A DNA stretch of 24,536 nt, taken from the IMG/VR virus record IMGVR_UViG_3300040811_001425, positions 1 through 24,536 of that record. The stretch is one strand, 5' to 3'. The notes below the pieces were generated by a model, which saw only the letters and a list, made by a program, of their open reading frames with translations, made no database searches and was not told the origin of the DNA. A program made the position numbers and the translations under genes. This DNA comes from a virus. Below are positions 7,852 to 14,575 of this stretch, in pieces (within the stretch, counting starts at the first letter, position 1; every line of letters starts with the position of its first letter).

Positions 7852-8100
7852 ATGGAAGACAAAGTGCTTGAGTTCAAACAAGAACTAAAGAAATTAAAAA
7901 AGAGAGTCAAACAAATGGAGGCTCAGAGAGAAAAAAATAGATCCTGGATCCACAAAGCAGAGTTATTGGAAATGAAAAAACAAAAACTCAAAATGAAAGA
8001 AATGCTGACACACATCGAAGAAAATACACTCAGCACTCCACTCAGTGAATATGAAGCAATCGAAAAATGGATGGAAGATAACAGTGATAACGATCAATAA
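7852..8100 (+). CDS. Small coiled-coil protein, 82 residues
   Basis: The product is a long charged helix. Residues 4-60 show heptad-like spacing of Leu, Met and Ile among Lys and Glu (VLEFKQELKKLKKRVKQMEA), then KAELLEMKKQKLKMKEMLTH, followed by an acidic tail ending DNSDNDQ. It has no Cys, signal or membrane segment. The ATG follows the dpdA stop with no gap and has the best ribosome site in this region, AGGAGGT at 7841-7847. Its stop overlaps the radical SAM start (TAATG), placing it between dpdA and that enzyme. It might be an accessory or oligomerisation partner of either neighbour, but nothing in the sequence proves this. Confidence 0.7.
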   Translation: MEDKVLEFKQELKKLKKRVKQMEAQREKNRSWIHKAELLEMKKQKLKMKEMLTHIEENTLSTPLSEYEAIEKWMEDNSDNDQ

Positions 8101-8756
8101 TGGATTGGCGCAGTTTCAAATCACAGATTAACTTTGGCCTAACCAGTTATTGTAACGCACTTTGTTCTATGTGCGAAAGAACCATACAAATAGATAATCT
8201 AAAGGTCACTCATAACTCCTTAGAAAAAATTAAACACAACATAGAACACAATGTTCCCGACCCTATCACAAAAATAAGCCTAGCAGGTGACTTTGGCGAT
8301 CCGTTGATGCATCCGGATATCAGCGAAATTATCGATTTTATCAAACAAAAAAATTTCGACATAGTCATTCACACAAATGGCGGATTGAGGAATGCTAGTT
8401 GGTTCAAGCAGATAGGAGAAAAACATCCAGATGTAGAAATTGTGTTTGGAATAGACGGCACAAGCCAAGAAATAAATGACAAGTATAGAAAAAACGTAGA
8501 TTTTGATCTCGCATTTAGCAATATGCTAGAATACCAAAAGTATGTTCAGAAAGACAAATGTGTTTGGCAATATATAATCTTTCCTTGGAATCTTCACCAA
8601 ATACAACAAGCAAAGAAGATTTGTGAAGGCAAAAACATCTATCTATACTTTATCGCTAATGACAGAGGCAGTGCCCATGATAGAATTTCTGTACAAATGT
8701 ACAAGAGATTATCACAATCTCTCACCATAGATCTAAAAGGTTCTGTCTACATATGA
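8100..8756 (+). CDS. Radical SAM enzyme, catalytic part (first half of a split SPASM protein)
   Basis: The 218-residue protein starts directly with a radical SAM core: C18NALC22SMC25 gives the CxxxCxxC 4Fe-4S site after a short strand. LAGDFGDPLMHPDI takes the place of the GGEP SAM-binding motif, and FGIDGTSQEINDKYR matches a later barrel motif. It ends after the barrel. The next gene, overlapping by ATGA, supplies a Cys-rich domain like the SPASM domain normally fused at this point in anaerobic sulfatase-maturase-type or peptide-modifying enzymes. The two products probably act as one complex. Substrate unknown; position after dpdA suggests a possible role in base hypermodification, while SPASM proteins more often modify peptides. 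Confidence 0.85.
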   Translation: MDWRSFKSQINFGLTSYCNALCSMCERTIQIDNLKVTHNSLEKIKHNIEHNVPDPITKISLAGDFGDPLMHPDISEIIDFIKQKNFDIVIHTNGGLRNASWFKQIGEKHPDVEIVFGIDGTSQEINDKYRKNVDFDLAFSNMLEYQKYVQKDKCVWQYIIFPWNLHQIQQAKKICEGKNIYLYFIANDRGSAHDRISVQMYKRLSQSLTIDLKGSVYI

Positions 8757-9025
8757 AAATAAAATGTAGAAGCACTGAAATGGTAATCTGTGAACAAAAC
8801 AGATTATGGCCTTGCTGTTATACCAGCTTATACAGGAGAGAAAGCAGTTGGCAGAAAAACCAAAACCCTGATTGGAACAGCCTTGACAAATACTCTGCAG
8901 ACACTATAATAGACAGTGAAGGATTCGCAGAGCATTATAATGACAAGCATTGGAACGATGAACTTATGTGTGATGAAATTTGTAAAAAATGGTGCAACAA
9001 TGATGAGAAAAAAGGAAGAACATAG
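8753..9025 (+). CDS. SPASM-like Cys-rich domain protein (second half of the split radical SAM enzyme)
   Basis: This 90-residue protein has seven Cys in a SPASM-like arrangement: C5-x7-C13-x7-C21-C22, then C73-x3-C77-x3-C81. The segment MVICEQNRLWPCCYTS matches the beta-hairpin plus PCC found in SPASM domains, which hold auxiliary 4Fe-4S clusters. It lies exactly where this domain would follow the radical SAM barrel, but in the -1 frame relative to it, with an ATGA start-stop overlap. I see no strong slippery heptamer before the TGA, so independent translation by reinitiation is more likely than frameshifting. A sequencing or assembly indel could also produce the split. A consensus promoter lies inside the gene at 8883-8910. 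Confidence 0.75.
   Translation: MKIKCRSTEMVICEQNRLWPCCYTSLYRRESSWQKNQNPDWNSLDKYSADTIIDSEGFAEHYNDKHWNDELMCDEICKKWCNNDEKKGRT
8883..8910 (+). promoter_or_regulatory. Intragenic consensus sigma70-like promoter
   Basis: TTGACA (8883-8888), 16 bases, TATAAT (8905-8910), a 12 of 12 hexamer match inside the SPASM-like gene. Predicted start is about 8917, roughly 110 bases before the gene at 9026. It could restart transcription for the queD-folE-guaC segment. Confidence 0.6.
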
Positions 9026-9538
9026 ATGAAAAGAGATTATGACGATGGTGTTCGTAACGGCATCGACTTTTTTGTTGGCAAGGAAGTAGAAAAAACACCA
9101 ACCGAAGGTTTGAAAACATTGTTTGTGGTTGGTAAACAATCACTGCAGGAAATAGTTAATCTTGCAAAAGAAAACCAGTGCCAACACATTTACTTGGGTG
9201 CTAACCACTCATTCAAAGCACTATCAGATTTCGACCAGGTTATAATCCTGAACACTGCTAAAAGTCTTTTAGACAAAGAATATTGGGTGACTATCGACAT
9301 ACCACAAAGTTTGCAAATATCAGGATTGCAAACATTGTTGACAAATCCAAAATTTAGTTTAATATATTCAGTAACAGTTGGCGATATTATGAAGATGAAA
9401 GGCAATGTAGTGATAAAGATCGACGACAAAGATTTCAAAGCAACAAATCCAGGAGTATGGTGTTGGTCTGTGAGAGATTTAATCACAGATGAGCATTTTA
9501 CTGATTGGGAACAGTACAAAGGAGACACAGTTCTATGA
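9026..9538 (+). CDS. Conserved T4-like marine phage protein, unknown function
   Basis: The 170-residue product begins MKRDYDDGVRNGIDFFVGKE and has Rossmann-like alternation: LKTLFVVGKQSLQEIVNLAK, QHIYLGANHSFKAL, DQVIILNTAKSLLD, EYWVTIDIP. It closes with KIDDKDFKATNPGVWCWSVR. I recall close relatives as hypothetical proteins of cyanophages, again beside the QueD-like gene. It lacks the SGGxDS loop of QueC and so is not the missing preQ0 synthase, and it has no other catalytic signature I recognise. AAGGA lies about ten bases before the ATG, which follows the upstream TAG directly. The end overlaps queD by ATGA. Its constant position suggests a role with the deazaguanine or glycosyltransferase genes. 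Confidence 0.75.
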   Translation: MKRDYDDGVRNGIDFFVGKEVEKTPTEGLKTLFVVGKQSLQEIVNLAKENQCQHIYLGANHSFKALSDFDQVIILNTAKSLLDKEYWVTIDIPQSLQISGLQTLLTNPKFSLIYSVTVGDIMKMKGNVVIKIDDKDFKATNPGVWCWSVRDLITDEHFTDWEQYKGDTVL

Positions 9539-9969
9539 AACTGATATGGGTAACATTTAGGAAAGAAGGCATCCACAAGTATCCTGCGGCACTTGAGGAT
9601 CCAAAGTTAAAAACAGGCGATGAGTATGATGTGAGTTTTTTGGGATATCCGCATAGGCACATATTCCATTTCAAGGTTTCGATTGAAGTGTTCCACGATG
9701 ACAGAGACATCGAGTTCATCCAATTCAAGAGATGGCTAGAATCACTGTATGGTGACACACTAAAACTTGATTACAAATCCTGCGAAATGATCGCAGATGA
9801 ATTGGCTCATCAAATCAAACAGAGATATCCTGGTAGGCACGTCCGAATCGAAGTTTCAGAAGATGGTGAAAACGGTTGTGAGATTGATTATGCAGTCGAA
9901 AAAACCCAAGCACTTACTGGTGTTGACTACAAGGAGATCGACAAACAAGTGGAGAACATATTCAACTAA
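9535..9969 (+). CDS. queD: QueD-like protein (6-carboxytetrahydropterin synthase / PTPS fold)
   Basis: The ATG at 9535, overlapping the upstream stop as ATGA, gives 144 residues; an earlier start at 9505 adds ten residues with no conserved pattern. The T-fold layout is visible: H14 in EGIHKYP and H40/H42 in YPHRHIFHF form the likely three-His zinc site of the QueD/PTPS family. DRDIEFIQFKRWLE matches the strand-helix after it, SCEMIADELAHQIK the second helix, and VSEDGENG with E109 the substrate-binding acid near the C-terminus. QueD converts dihydroneopterin triphosphate to 6-carboxytetrahydropterin, the step after FolE and before QueE. The catalytic Cys normally just before the HxH motif is not seen, so activity or chemistry may differ. 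folE, queE and dpdA in the same run support the call. Confidence 0.68.
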   Translation: MKLIWVTFRKEGIHKYPAALEDPKLKTGDEYDVSFLGYPHRHIFHFKVSIEVFHDDRDIEFIQFKRWLESLYGDTLKLDYKSCEMIADELAHQIKQRYPGRHVRIEVSEDGENGCEIDYAVEKTQALTGVDYKEIDKQVENIFN

Positions 9970-10271
9970 TGTCAAATCCAGGTCCATACAAATTCGAACA
10001 CACCATAGTGATAGCATCAGACAAAACTACCCAACGAGGTGGGTACTACGACACAGAGGGCGGTGCTCTCAACAGCAACTACACAGATTTTGATGTTGGT
10101 TGCATCGTGTCAAATGATCTGGGTCGCAAGGGTTATGAATATGGCAAGGACTTTTATTTCGAAGATGCAGGCTGTGATGAAGTTTGCTTTTCTGTGAAAG
10201 ATCCAAAGTTGTTAACATATCTTTCAACCACTTATACAACTGTTGCGGCAGAGGACAGCATACACGGATGA
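9969..10271 (+). CDS. Hypothetical protein, 100 residues
   Basis: The frame starts on the last base of the QueD-like stop (TAATG) and ends in an ATGA overlap with the glycosyltransferase, so it is clearly part of the same coupled set. The product begins MSNPGPYKFEHTIVIASDKT. It is rich in Gly, Tyr, Thr and Asp, with short predicted strands (HTIVIAS, VGCIVSND, DEVCFSVKD) suggesting a small beta-rich domain. It has three Cys without metal-site spacing. No signal or membrane segment is present. I do not recognise the family. A second frame across 9797-10093 is an internal shadow. Confidence 0.65.
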   Translation: MSNPGPYKFEHTIVIASDKTTQRGGYYDTEGGALNSNYTDFDVGCIVSNDLGRKGYEYGKDFYFEDAGCDEVCFSVKDPKLLTYLSTTYTTVAAEDSIHG

Positions 10272-11332
10272 TTTATATTGTAGACATCGAAGCAGTCGAA
10301 ACAAGATACACAGCAGAGTGGAAGAAGTATCTGCCCAAGCAGATCGAAAAACACACAGGGCAAAAAGTGACTACTATATCAGGAGGAGATACACCACAAG
10401 CAACTACTCCTGGTGCATTTTTAAACTTTGGCGGAACAAATGTCTACAAATCCAAACAACTCGAACAGATCGCAACGATGTTCTGCGAAGGCAAAATCAA
10501 AGATGGCGATTATTTTTTGTACACAGATGCTTGGAATCCTACTGTAATACAACTCAAGTATATGGCAGAACTATTAAAGGTCAACATCAAAATAGGTGGT
10601 ATGTGGCACGCTGGTTCTTATGATCCTGCTGATTTCTTGGGTAGATTAATCGGAGATGCAAAATGGGTGAGAAATGCAGAAAGGTCTATGTTCGAAGTAT
10701 ATGATCACAATTTTTTTGCTACTAAATTCCATATCGATATGTTTAACAAAGCATTATATCCTGAAACTTCTATCATTGATAAAAAAATAAAACGCACTGG
10801 GTGGCCAATGGAATATATGGAAAATGAGTTGAGTATGTATGTAGGATTGCCTAAAAGAAATTTAATTTTATTTCCACACAGGATTGCTCCTGAAAAACAA
10901 CCTGAAATTTTCTATGATCTGAAAGAAGCACTTCCGCAGTATGAACTAGTGGTGTGTCAAGAACGCGAACTTAAGAAACACGAATATCATAATTTGTTAG
11001 CAGAAGCAAAATTAATATTTTCTGCGAACACGCAGGAAACACTAGGCATCTCAGGTTATGAAGGTATCGTCTTAGACACAATCGCAATGGTGCCCGATAG
11101 ATTAAGTTACAAGGAAATGTTTTTTGATGACTTCAAGTATCCAAGCGAATGGTCAGAGAACATAGAATCATATCGAAAAAATAAACAAAAATTAATCGAT
11201 AGAATCGTAGACTATATGGAAAATTATTCTAAATACCTTACAACAATCAATAAACAAAAAAAGCAATTGCAACACGATTATTTCCACGGATTTAACTTGT
11301 ATGAAGCAATAGCAGAAAGTATAATAGATTAA
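10268..11332 (+). CDS. GT-B-type glycosyltransferase-like protein
   Basis: The ATG at 10268 overlaps the previous stop (ATGA) and gives 354 residues starting MIYIVDIEAVETRY; an upstream GTG/TTG-type extension to 10184 would only read through the previous gene. The N-terminal half has GGTNVYKSKQLEQIA and DYFLYTDAWNPTVIQLKYMA, consistent with a first Rossmann domain. The second half has the layout of family 4-type glycosyltransferases: NLILFPHRIAPEKQPEIFYD (the hR..peK donor-phosphate motif), YELVVCQERELKKHEYHNLL, and LIFSANTQETLGISGYEG, with an ETLG acidic motif in the donor-sugar site. Relatives occur widely in T4-like cyanophages. Sugar donor and acceptor are unknown. Its place between queD and folE makes a modified DNA base a candidate acceptor. 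Confidence 0.75.
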   Translation: MIYIVDIEAVETRYTAEWKKYLPKQIEKHTGQKVTTISGGDTPQATTPGAFLNFGGTNVYKSKQLEQIATMFCEGKIKDGDYFLYTDAWNPTVIQLKYMAELLKVNIKIGGMWHAGSYDPADFLGRLIGDAKWVRNAERSMFEVYDHNFFATKFHIDMFNKALYPETSIIDKKIKRTGWPMEYMENELSMYVGLPKRNLILFPHRIAPEKQPEIFYDLKEALPQYELVVCQERELKKHEYHNLLAEAKLIFSANTQETLGISGYEGIVLDTIAMVPDRLSYKEMFFDDFKYPSEWSENIESYRKNKQKLIDRIVDYMENYSKYLTTINKQKKQLQHDYFHGFNLYEAIAESIID

Positions 11333-12018
11333 TGAGCATATCTAGTAAAATAAAACAAAGACTTGAACAGGAAGGTAAGCGATACTGGGCAGGCGATAAC
11401 ATTTCAGAATATATCTATGATGGCGAACACAAAGAACTGATAAGCGAACTCACTGATAAATTTAACACTGTGCTAGAATCACTGATCATCGACACTGAGA
11501 ATGATCCTAATTCACAAGACACCGGCAAAAGACTAGCAAAGATGTATGTCAACGAATTAATGAGCGGAAGATATTTCCCACGTCCCAATGCCACTGCCTT
11601 TCCGAATCACGTAGAAGGTGGTTATGAAGGTATGTTGGTTGTGCGGTCAGAACTCAAATCTGTATGTTCACATCATCATCAACCAGTCAATGGAGTGGCT
11701 TATATAGGAATAATTGCGGCGGACACACTGATTGGACTTTCTAAATACACAAGAATTGCTCAATGGTGTGCTAGACGTGGCACACTGCAAGAAGAACTGT
11801 GCAATGATATTGCAAGAGAGATAATGAATGCAACCGGTTCAAAGAATGTCGGAGTATACATCCAGGCCACACACGGCTGTTGTGAAAACAGAGGAATTCA
11901 AGCACACTCAAGCCTTACACAAACCACAGTACTGAAAGGTGCGTTTAACGATGATCCAGGAACTAAAAAAGAGTTCATGGATAATATTAAATTGCAACAA
12001 GAGTATGCCAAAAGATGA
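11332..12018 (+). CDS. folE: GTP cyclohydrolase I
   Basis: The 228-residue enzyme carries the FolE signatures. C112-S-H114-H115 with PVNGVAYIG matches the CxHH zinc motif, [20 protein letters not shown] then QEE matches the GLSKxxRI...R.QxQE stretch, and [10 protein letters not shown] with C183 supplies the third zinc ligand and catalytic region. It converts GTP to 7,8-dihydroneopterin triphosphate, the first step of folate and of 7-deazaguanine synthesis. With QueD and QueE in the window, deazaguanine supply is the likely purpose. It starts on the glycosyltransferase stop (TAATG) and overlaps guaC by ATGA. All key residues are intact and length is near that of E. coli FolE (222). Confidence 0.95.
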   Translation: MSISSKIKQRLEQEGKRYWAGDNISEYIYDGEHKELISELTDKFNTVLESLIIDTENDPNSQDTGKRLAKMYVNELMSGRYFPRPNATAFPNHVEGGYEGMLVVRSELKSVCSHHHQPVNGVAYIGIIAADTLIGLSKYTRIAQWCARRGTLQEELCNDIAREIMNATGSKNVGVYIQATHGCCENRGIQAHSSLTQTTVLKGAFNDDPGTKKEFMDNIKLQQEYAKR

Positions 12019-13052
12019 GAATAGAATCTGATAAAAAATTAGATTTCTCAGATGTCTTATTTAGGCCTAAACGATCACAACTCACTTCAAGGAAAAATGT
12101 CCAACTAGAAAGAGACTTTGATTTCAAACACTCCACACAAAAGTGGACAGGTATTCCGATCATTGCGGCAAATATGGATGGAGTTGGTACATTTACAATG
12201 GCCAAGGCATTACAAAAACACAATCTGCTCACTGCAATTAGGAAACACTACTCAGTGGATGATTGGCACGAAGCAGTCAAGACAGGACTAAAACTTAAGA
12301 ATGTAATGATATGCACAGGATCTGCTTATCAGTACAATCAGGAAGCACCAGATTATGATGTTATGAAAAAAGTTTTGGCGGCATATCCAGACATTCGTTG
12401 GATCTGTATCGATGTTGCCAATGGGTATCAACAGAACTTTGTGGACTTTGTCAAACGAGTCAGAGATGAATACCCGGACAAGATCATTGTGGCAGGCAAT
12501 GTGATCACAGCAGAAATGGTTGAAGAACTGATCATTGATGGGTGTGATGTTGTTAAATGTGGCATTGGTCCAGGATCAGTATGCACCACAAGATTGATGA
12601 CTGGTGTTGGTATGCCTCAACTGTCAGGTGTGATCGAATGTGCAGATGCGGCCCACGGAGTTGGTGGTCACATCATTGCAGATGGTGGTTGCACAGTGCC
12701 AGGTGATATTGCCAAGGCATTTGGTGGCGGTGCTGACTTTGTGATGTTGGGAGGTATGCTGGCAGGCACAGATGAGTCTGAAGCAACTGTTCAAGATGGT
12801 AAAGTAACATTCTATGGTATGAGTTCAGACAAAGCAATGGAAACACACGGTGGCAGGCACTCATATCGTGGCTCTGAAGGCAAAGTAGTATCTATCCCTT
12901 ACAAGGGTGCTGTAGAGACAGTTATCACGGATTATTTAGGTGGTTTAAGGTCTACTTGCACATACATAGGTGCCAAAAGATTAAAAGATATCCCCAAGTG
13001 TACCACATTCGTTCAAGTGAATAACCAGGTTAACAAAGTATATGGCAGTTAA
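12015..13052 (+). CDS. guaC: GMP reductase
   Basis: The 345-residue TIM-barrel protein belongs to the IMPDH/GMPR family. It lacks the CBS domains expected of IMP dehydrogenase and has the GMP reductase size. [20 protein letters not shown] carries the catalytic C190. [20 protein letters not shown] and [13 protein letters not shown] match the GMP-phosphate loop, and [12 protein letters not shown] is the flap with the conserved Glu. GuaC reduces GMP to IMP and ammonia with NADPH. In a phage it could move host guanine nucleotides toward adenine, which suits an AT-rich genome, or rebalance pools around the GTP-consuming FolE. It overlaps folE by ATGA. Its last codons NKVYGS lie in a 14-base repeat also found 154 bases downstream. 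Confidence 0.92.
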   Translation: MRIESDKKLDFSDVLFRPKRSQLTSRKNVQLERDFDFKHSTQKWTGIPIIAANMDGVGTFTMAKALQKHNLLTAIRKHYSVDDWHEAVKTGLKLKNVMICTGSAYQYNQEAPDYDVMKKVLAAYPDIRWICIDVANGYQQNFVDFVKRVRDEYPDKIIVAGNVITAEMVEELIIDGCDVVKCGIGPGSVCTTRLMTGVGMPQLSGVIECADAAHGVGGHIIADGGCTVPGDIAKAFGGGADFVMLGGMLAGTDESEATVQDGKVTFYGMSSDKAMETHGGRHSYRGSEGKVVSIPYKGAVETVITDYLGGLRSTCTYIGAKRLKDIPKCTTFVQVNNQVNKVYGS

Positions 13053-13200
13053 AATTATATATGATAAAAAAGATTGGCAGTCTTTAGCAGACTGTATAAG
13101 AAGTGATCAAGTCCCTGTGCAAGATTTAATTTTGATACTAGAACAAAATCCTAATTTTGCAAAATGGTACAAGAAAAAATATTTGGACAAAGTATATGGC
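13033..13200 (+). repeat. 14-base direct repeat flanking an inserted small gene
   Basis: ACAAAGTATATGGC occurs at 13033-13046 and 13187-13200. Each copy encodes the last residues of one protein (NKVYGS and DKVYGA) and the start codon of the next. Removing one copy plus the intervening 140 bases would join guaC directly to the phosphoribosyltransferase with both frames intact. Confidence 0.8.
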
Positions 13201-13206
13201 GCCTAA
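13042..13206 (+). CDS. Small protein, 54 residues, inserted between guaC and the phosphoribosyltransferase
   Basis: ATG at 13042 lies 11 bases inside guaC and the frame ends in TAA at 13204-13206, 11 bases inside the next gene. The product begins [20 protein letters not shown] and ends [12 protein letters not shown]. It is helical, with a central [20 protein letters not shown]. Patterns such as W...LA..I..D.VP and NP.F..WY resemble small hypothetical proteins of marine phages. The matching overlaps on both sides and the 14-base repeat indicate recent gain by recombination. Without this gene a ~140-base gap would remain inside a run of coupled genes. Function unknown. Confidence 0.65.
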   Translation: MAVKIIYDKKDWQSLADCIRSDQVPVQDLILILEQNPNFAKWYKKKYLDKVYGA

Positions 13207-13648
13207 TAAAACATACTACACCTGGAAACAGATAGAAAAAATGTCAGTGCATTTAGCAGACTTACTAGAATCTGGTAGAAATGTGCCAGACTACATCATA
13301 GGTGTTTCTAGGGGAGGATGTATTCCTGCAACAATCATTTCTCACAAGTTAAATGTACCAATGATACCAGTGCAAATATCAACAAGAGATCACGTCGAAC
13401 AATTGATTCCAGATTTTGCAGTTGGAAATGAAAGAGACCATTACAGGTTTTTGGTAGTGGATGACATCAATGACACTGGTCATACATTCAACAAACTTTC
13501 AAAAATATTAGAACATAGGGGGTGTCATTATTTGGAGTATGCTGTGCTGATAGACAACGAACCGTCTACATTCAATGTAGATTATTGGGCAGAAAAAATC
13601 AACAAAAAGAAAAAACCAACTTGGATAGTATATCCATGGGAAGTGTAG
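13196..13648 (+). CDS. Purine phosphoribosyltransferase (xanthine/hypoxanthine/guanine type)
   Basis: Starting at ATG 13196 the protein has 150 residues; a TTG at 13157 would extend it into the preceding small gene and is unlikely. VVDDINDTGHT (87-97) is the PRPP-binding motif of type I phosphoribosyltransferases, and YIIGVSRGGCIPATIISHKL (33-52) is the PPi-loop region. The C-terminal WIVYPWEV resembles the PWE ending of xanthine-guanine enzymes. It should join a 6-oxopurine to PRPP to give GMP, XMP or IMP; which base cannot be read from sequence. Position after guaC and folE points to guanine salvage, perhaps of guanine released by DpdA. Its TAG stop lies inside the -35 of the queE promoter. 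Confidence 0.85.
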   Translation: MAPNKTYYTWKQIEKMSVHLADLLESGRNVPDYIIGVSRGGCIPATIISHKLNVPMIPVQISTRDHVEQLIPDFAVGNERDHYRFLVVDDINDTGHTFNKLSKILEHRGCHYLEYAVLIDNEPSTFNVDYWAEKINKKKKPTWIVYPWEV

Positions 13649-13673
13649 ACAAATTCTAAATATGTGTTATAAT
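13646..13673 (+). promoter_or_regulatory. Sigma70-like promoter for queE, predicted leaderless
   Basis: TAGACA (13646-13651), 16 bases, TATAAT (13668-13673). The -35 includes the stop of the phosphoribosyltransferase. Only five bases separate the -10 from the queE ATG at 13679, so the predicted start falls within a base or two of the A of ATG. No usable ribosome site precedes the ATG. Confidence 0.7.
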
Positions 13674-13678
13674 TAGGT

Positions 13679-14575
13679 ATGGCTGACAAGAAATACTATT
13701 ATTCTGAAATATTTTACTCCATTCAAGGAGAAGGACATTATACTGGTGTGCCAACTACTTGGATAAGATATTTCCTTTGCAATCTTCAGTGTAATGGTTT
13801 TGGACAGATAAATCCAACTGATCCAACATCCTGGGAACTACCATTTGAAACATTTGACGTTTCCAAAGTAAAAAGAGTTGAAGATTTACCTGTGTGGGAC
13901 AAAGGTTGTGATTCATCATACACTTGGGCCAAGAAATACAAGCATCTAATGGGGCAGGAGACCCCATCAGTGTTGGCACAAAAACTGGTGGACATAATGA
14001 AAAATAAAGACAATCCAGATGGATTGTTCCTACATCCTGTAAGCAAACAACATCAACATCTGTGTTTCACGGGCGGCGAGCCATTGATGCCACAGAGTCA
14101 ACAGGCAACCATAGGCATATGGGAAGAACTGCAAAGGCAAAACAACTTACCTGGATCAATGACATTCGAAACCAATGGCACACAAAAACTAACTCCAGCA
14201 TTCAAGGATTGGGTGGATAGCCACAACACAGAAGTATTTTTTAGTTTGAGTCCCAAACTTTGGTCAGTGGCGGGCGAGAAGACAGAAAAAGCCATACGTC
14301 CTGACGTTGTGCAAGATTATTATGCACTGTCCAAAAAAGGACAGTTGAAATTTGTTGTGGGACACACAGAAGAACAATGGCAAGAACTTGATGACACTGT
14401 GAAAAAATTCAGAGATGCTGGCATTGACTATCCTGTGTGGATCATGCCTGTAGGTGCTAGAGAAGAAGAGCAATCTGCAACAGCAGGCGAAGTGGCAAGA
14501 AAGGCATTTCAAAAAGGATACAATGTGGCGGCTAGAGTTCACGTGTATCTGTTTGGCAACGCAATAGGAACATAA
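13679..14575 (+). CDS. queE: 7-carboxy-7-deazaguanine synthase with split Fe-S motif
   Basis: The 298-residue radical SAM enzyme begins, after nine residues, with EIFYSIQGEGHYTGVPTTWI, the QueE N-terminal signature, which fixes the start. C34NLQC38 gives the first two cluster ligands, but the third position is Phe (NGFG). After a ~38-residue insertion comes GC77DSSYTW, which corresponds to the WCDTxYTW ending of the normal CxxxCxxC motif. The cluster motif is therefore CX3CX38C. FTGGEPLMPQ is the SAM-binding GGEP, TFETNGTQ follows, and SLSPK matches a late motif. QueE rearranges 6-carboxytetrahydropterin to 7-carboxy-7-deazaguanine. The insertion resembles phage QueE variants I recall from T4-like marine phages. 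It lies behind its own promoter. Confidence 0.92.
   Translation: MADKKYYYSEIFYSIQGEGHYTGVPTTWIRYFLCNLQCNGFGQINPTDPTSWELPFETFDVSKVKRVEDLPVWDKGCDSSYTWAKKYKHLMGQETPSVLAQKLVDIMKNKDNPDGLFLHPVSKQHQHLCFTGGEPLMPQSQQATIGIWEELQRQNNLPGSMTFETNGTQKLTPAFKDWVDSHNTEVFFSLSPKLWSVAGEKTEKAIRPDVVQDYYALSKKGQLKFVVGHTEEQWQELDDTVKKFRDAGIDYPVWIMPVGAREEEQSATAGEVARKAFQKGYNVAARVHVYLFGNAIGT

Noticed and set aside
8725-8760. Programmed -1 frameshift joining the two radical SAM halves
   Set aside because: The sequence before the TGA has CTAAAAGG but no X-XXY-YYZ heptamer, and no clear downstream stem was found, so reinitiation at ATGA is simpler.
9241-9480. The 170-residue protein at 9026 as the missing QueC
   Set aside because: It lacks the SGGxDS ATP-pyrophosphatase loop and the zinc Cys cluster of QueC.
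10184-10267. Longer start for the glycosyltransferase
   Set aside because: The added 28 residues read out of frame through the upstream gene; ATG 10268 in an ATGA overlap is preferred.
11300-11331. Possible promoter TTGTAT-N17-TATAAT before folE
   Set aside because: The -35 matches only three of six bases and the site is inside coding sequence of a tightly coupled gene pair.
13157-13195. TTG start extending the phosphoribosyltransferase by 13 residues
   Set aside because: It overlaps the 54-codon gene by 50 bases and adds no conserved sequence; the ATG at 13196 fits the overlap pattern and family length.
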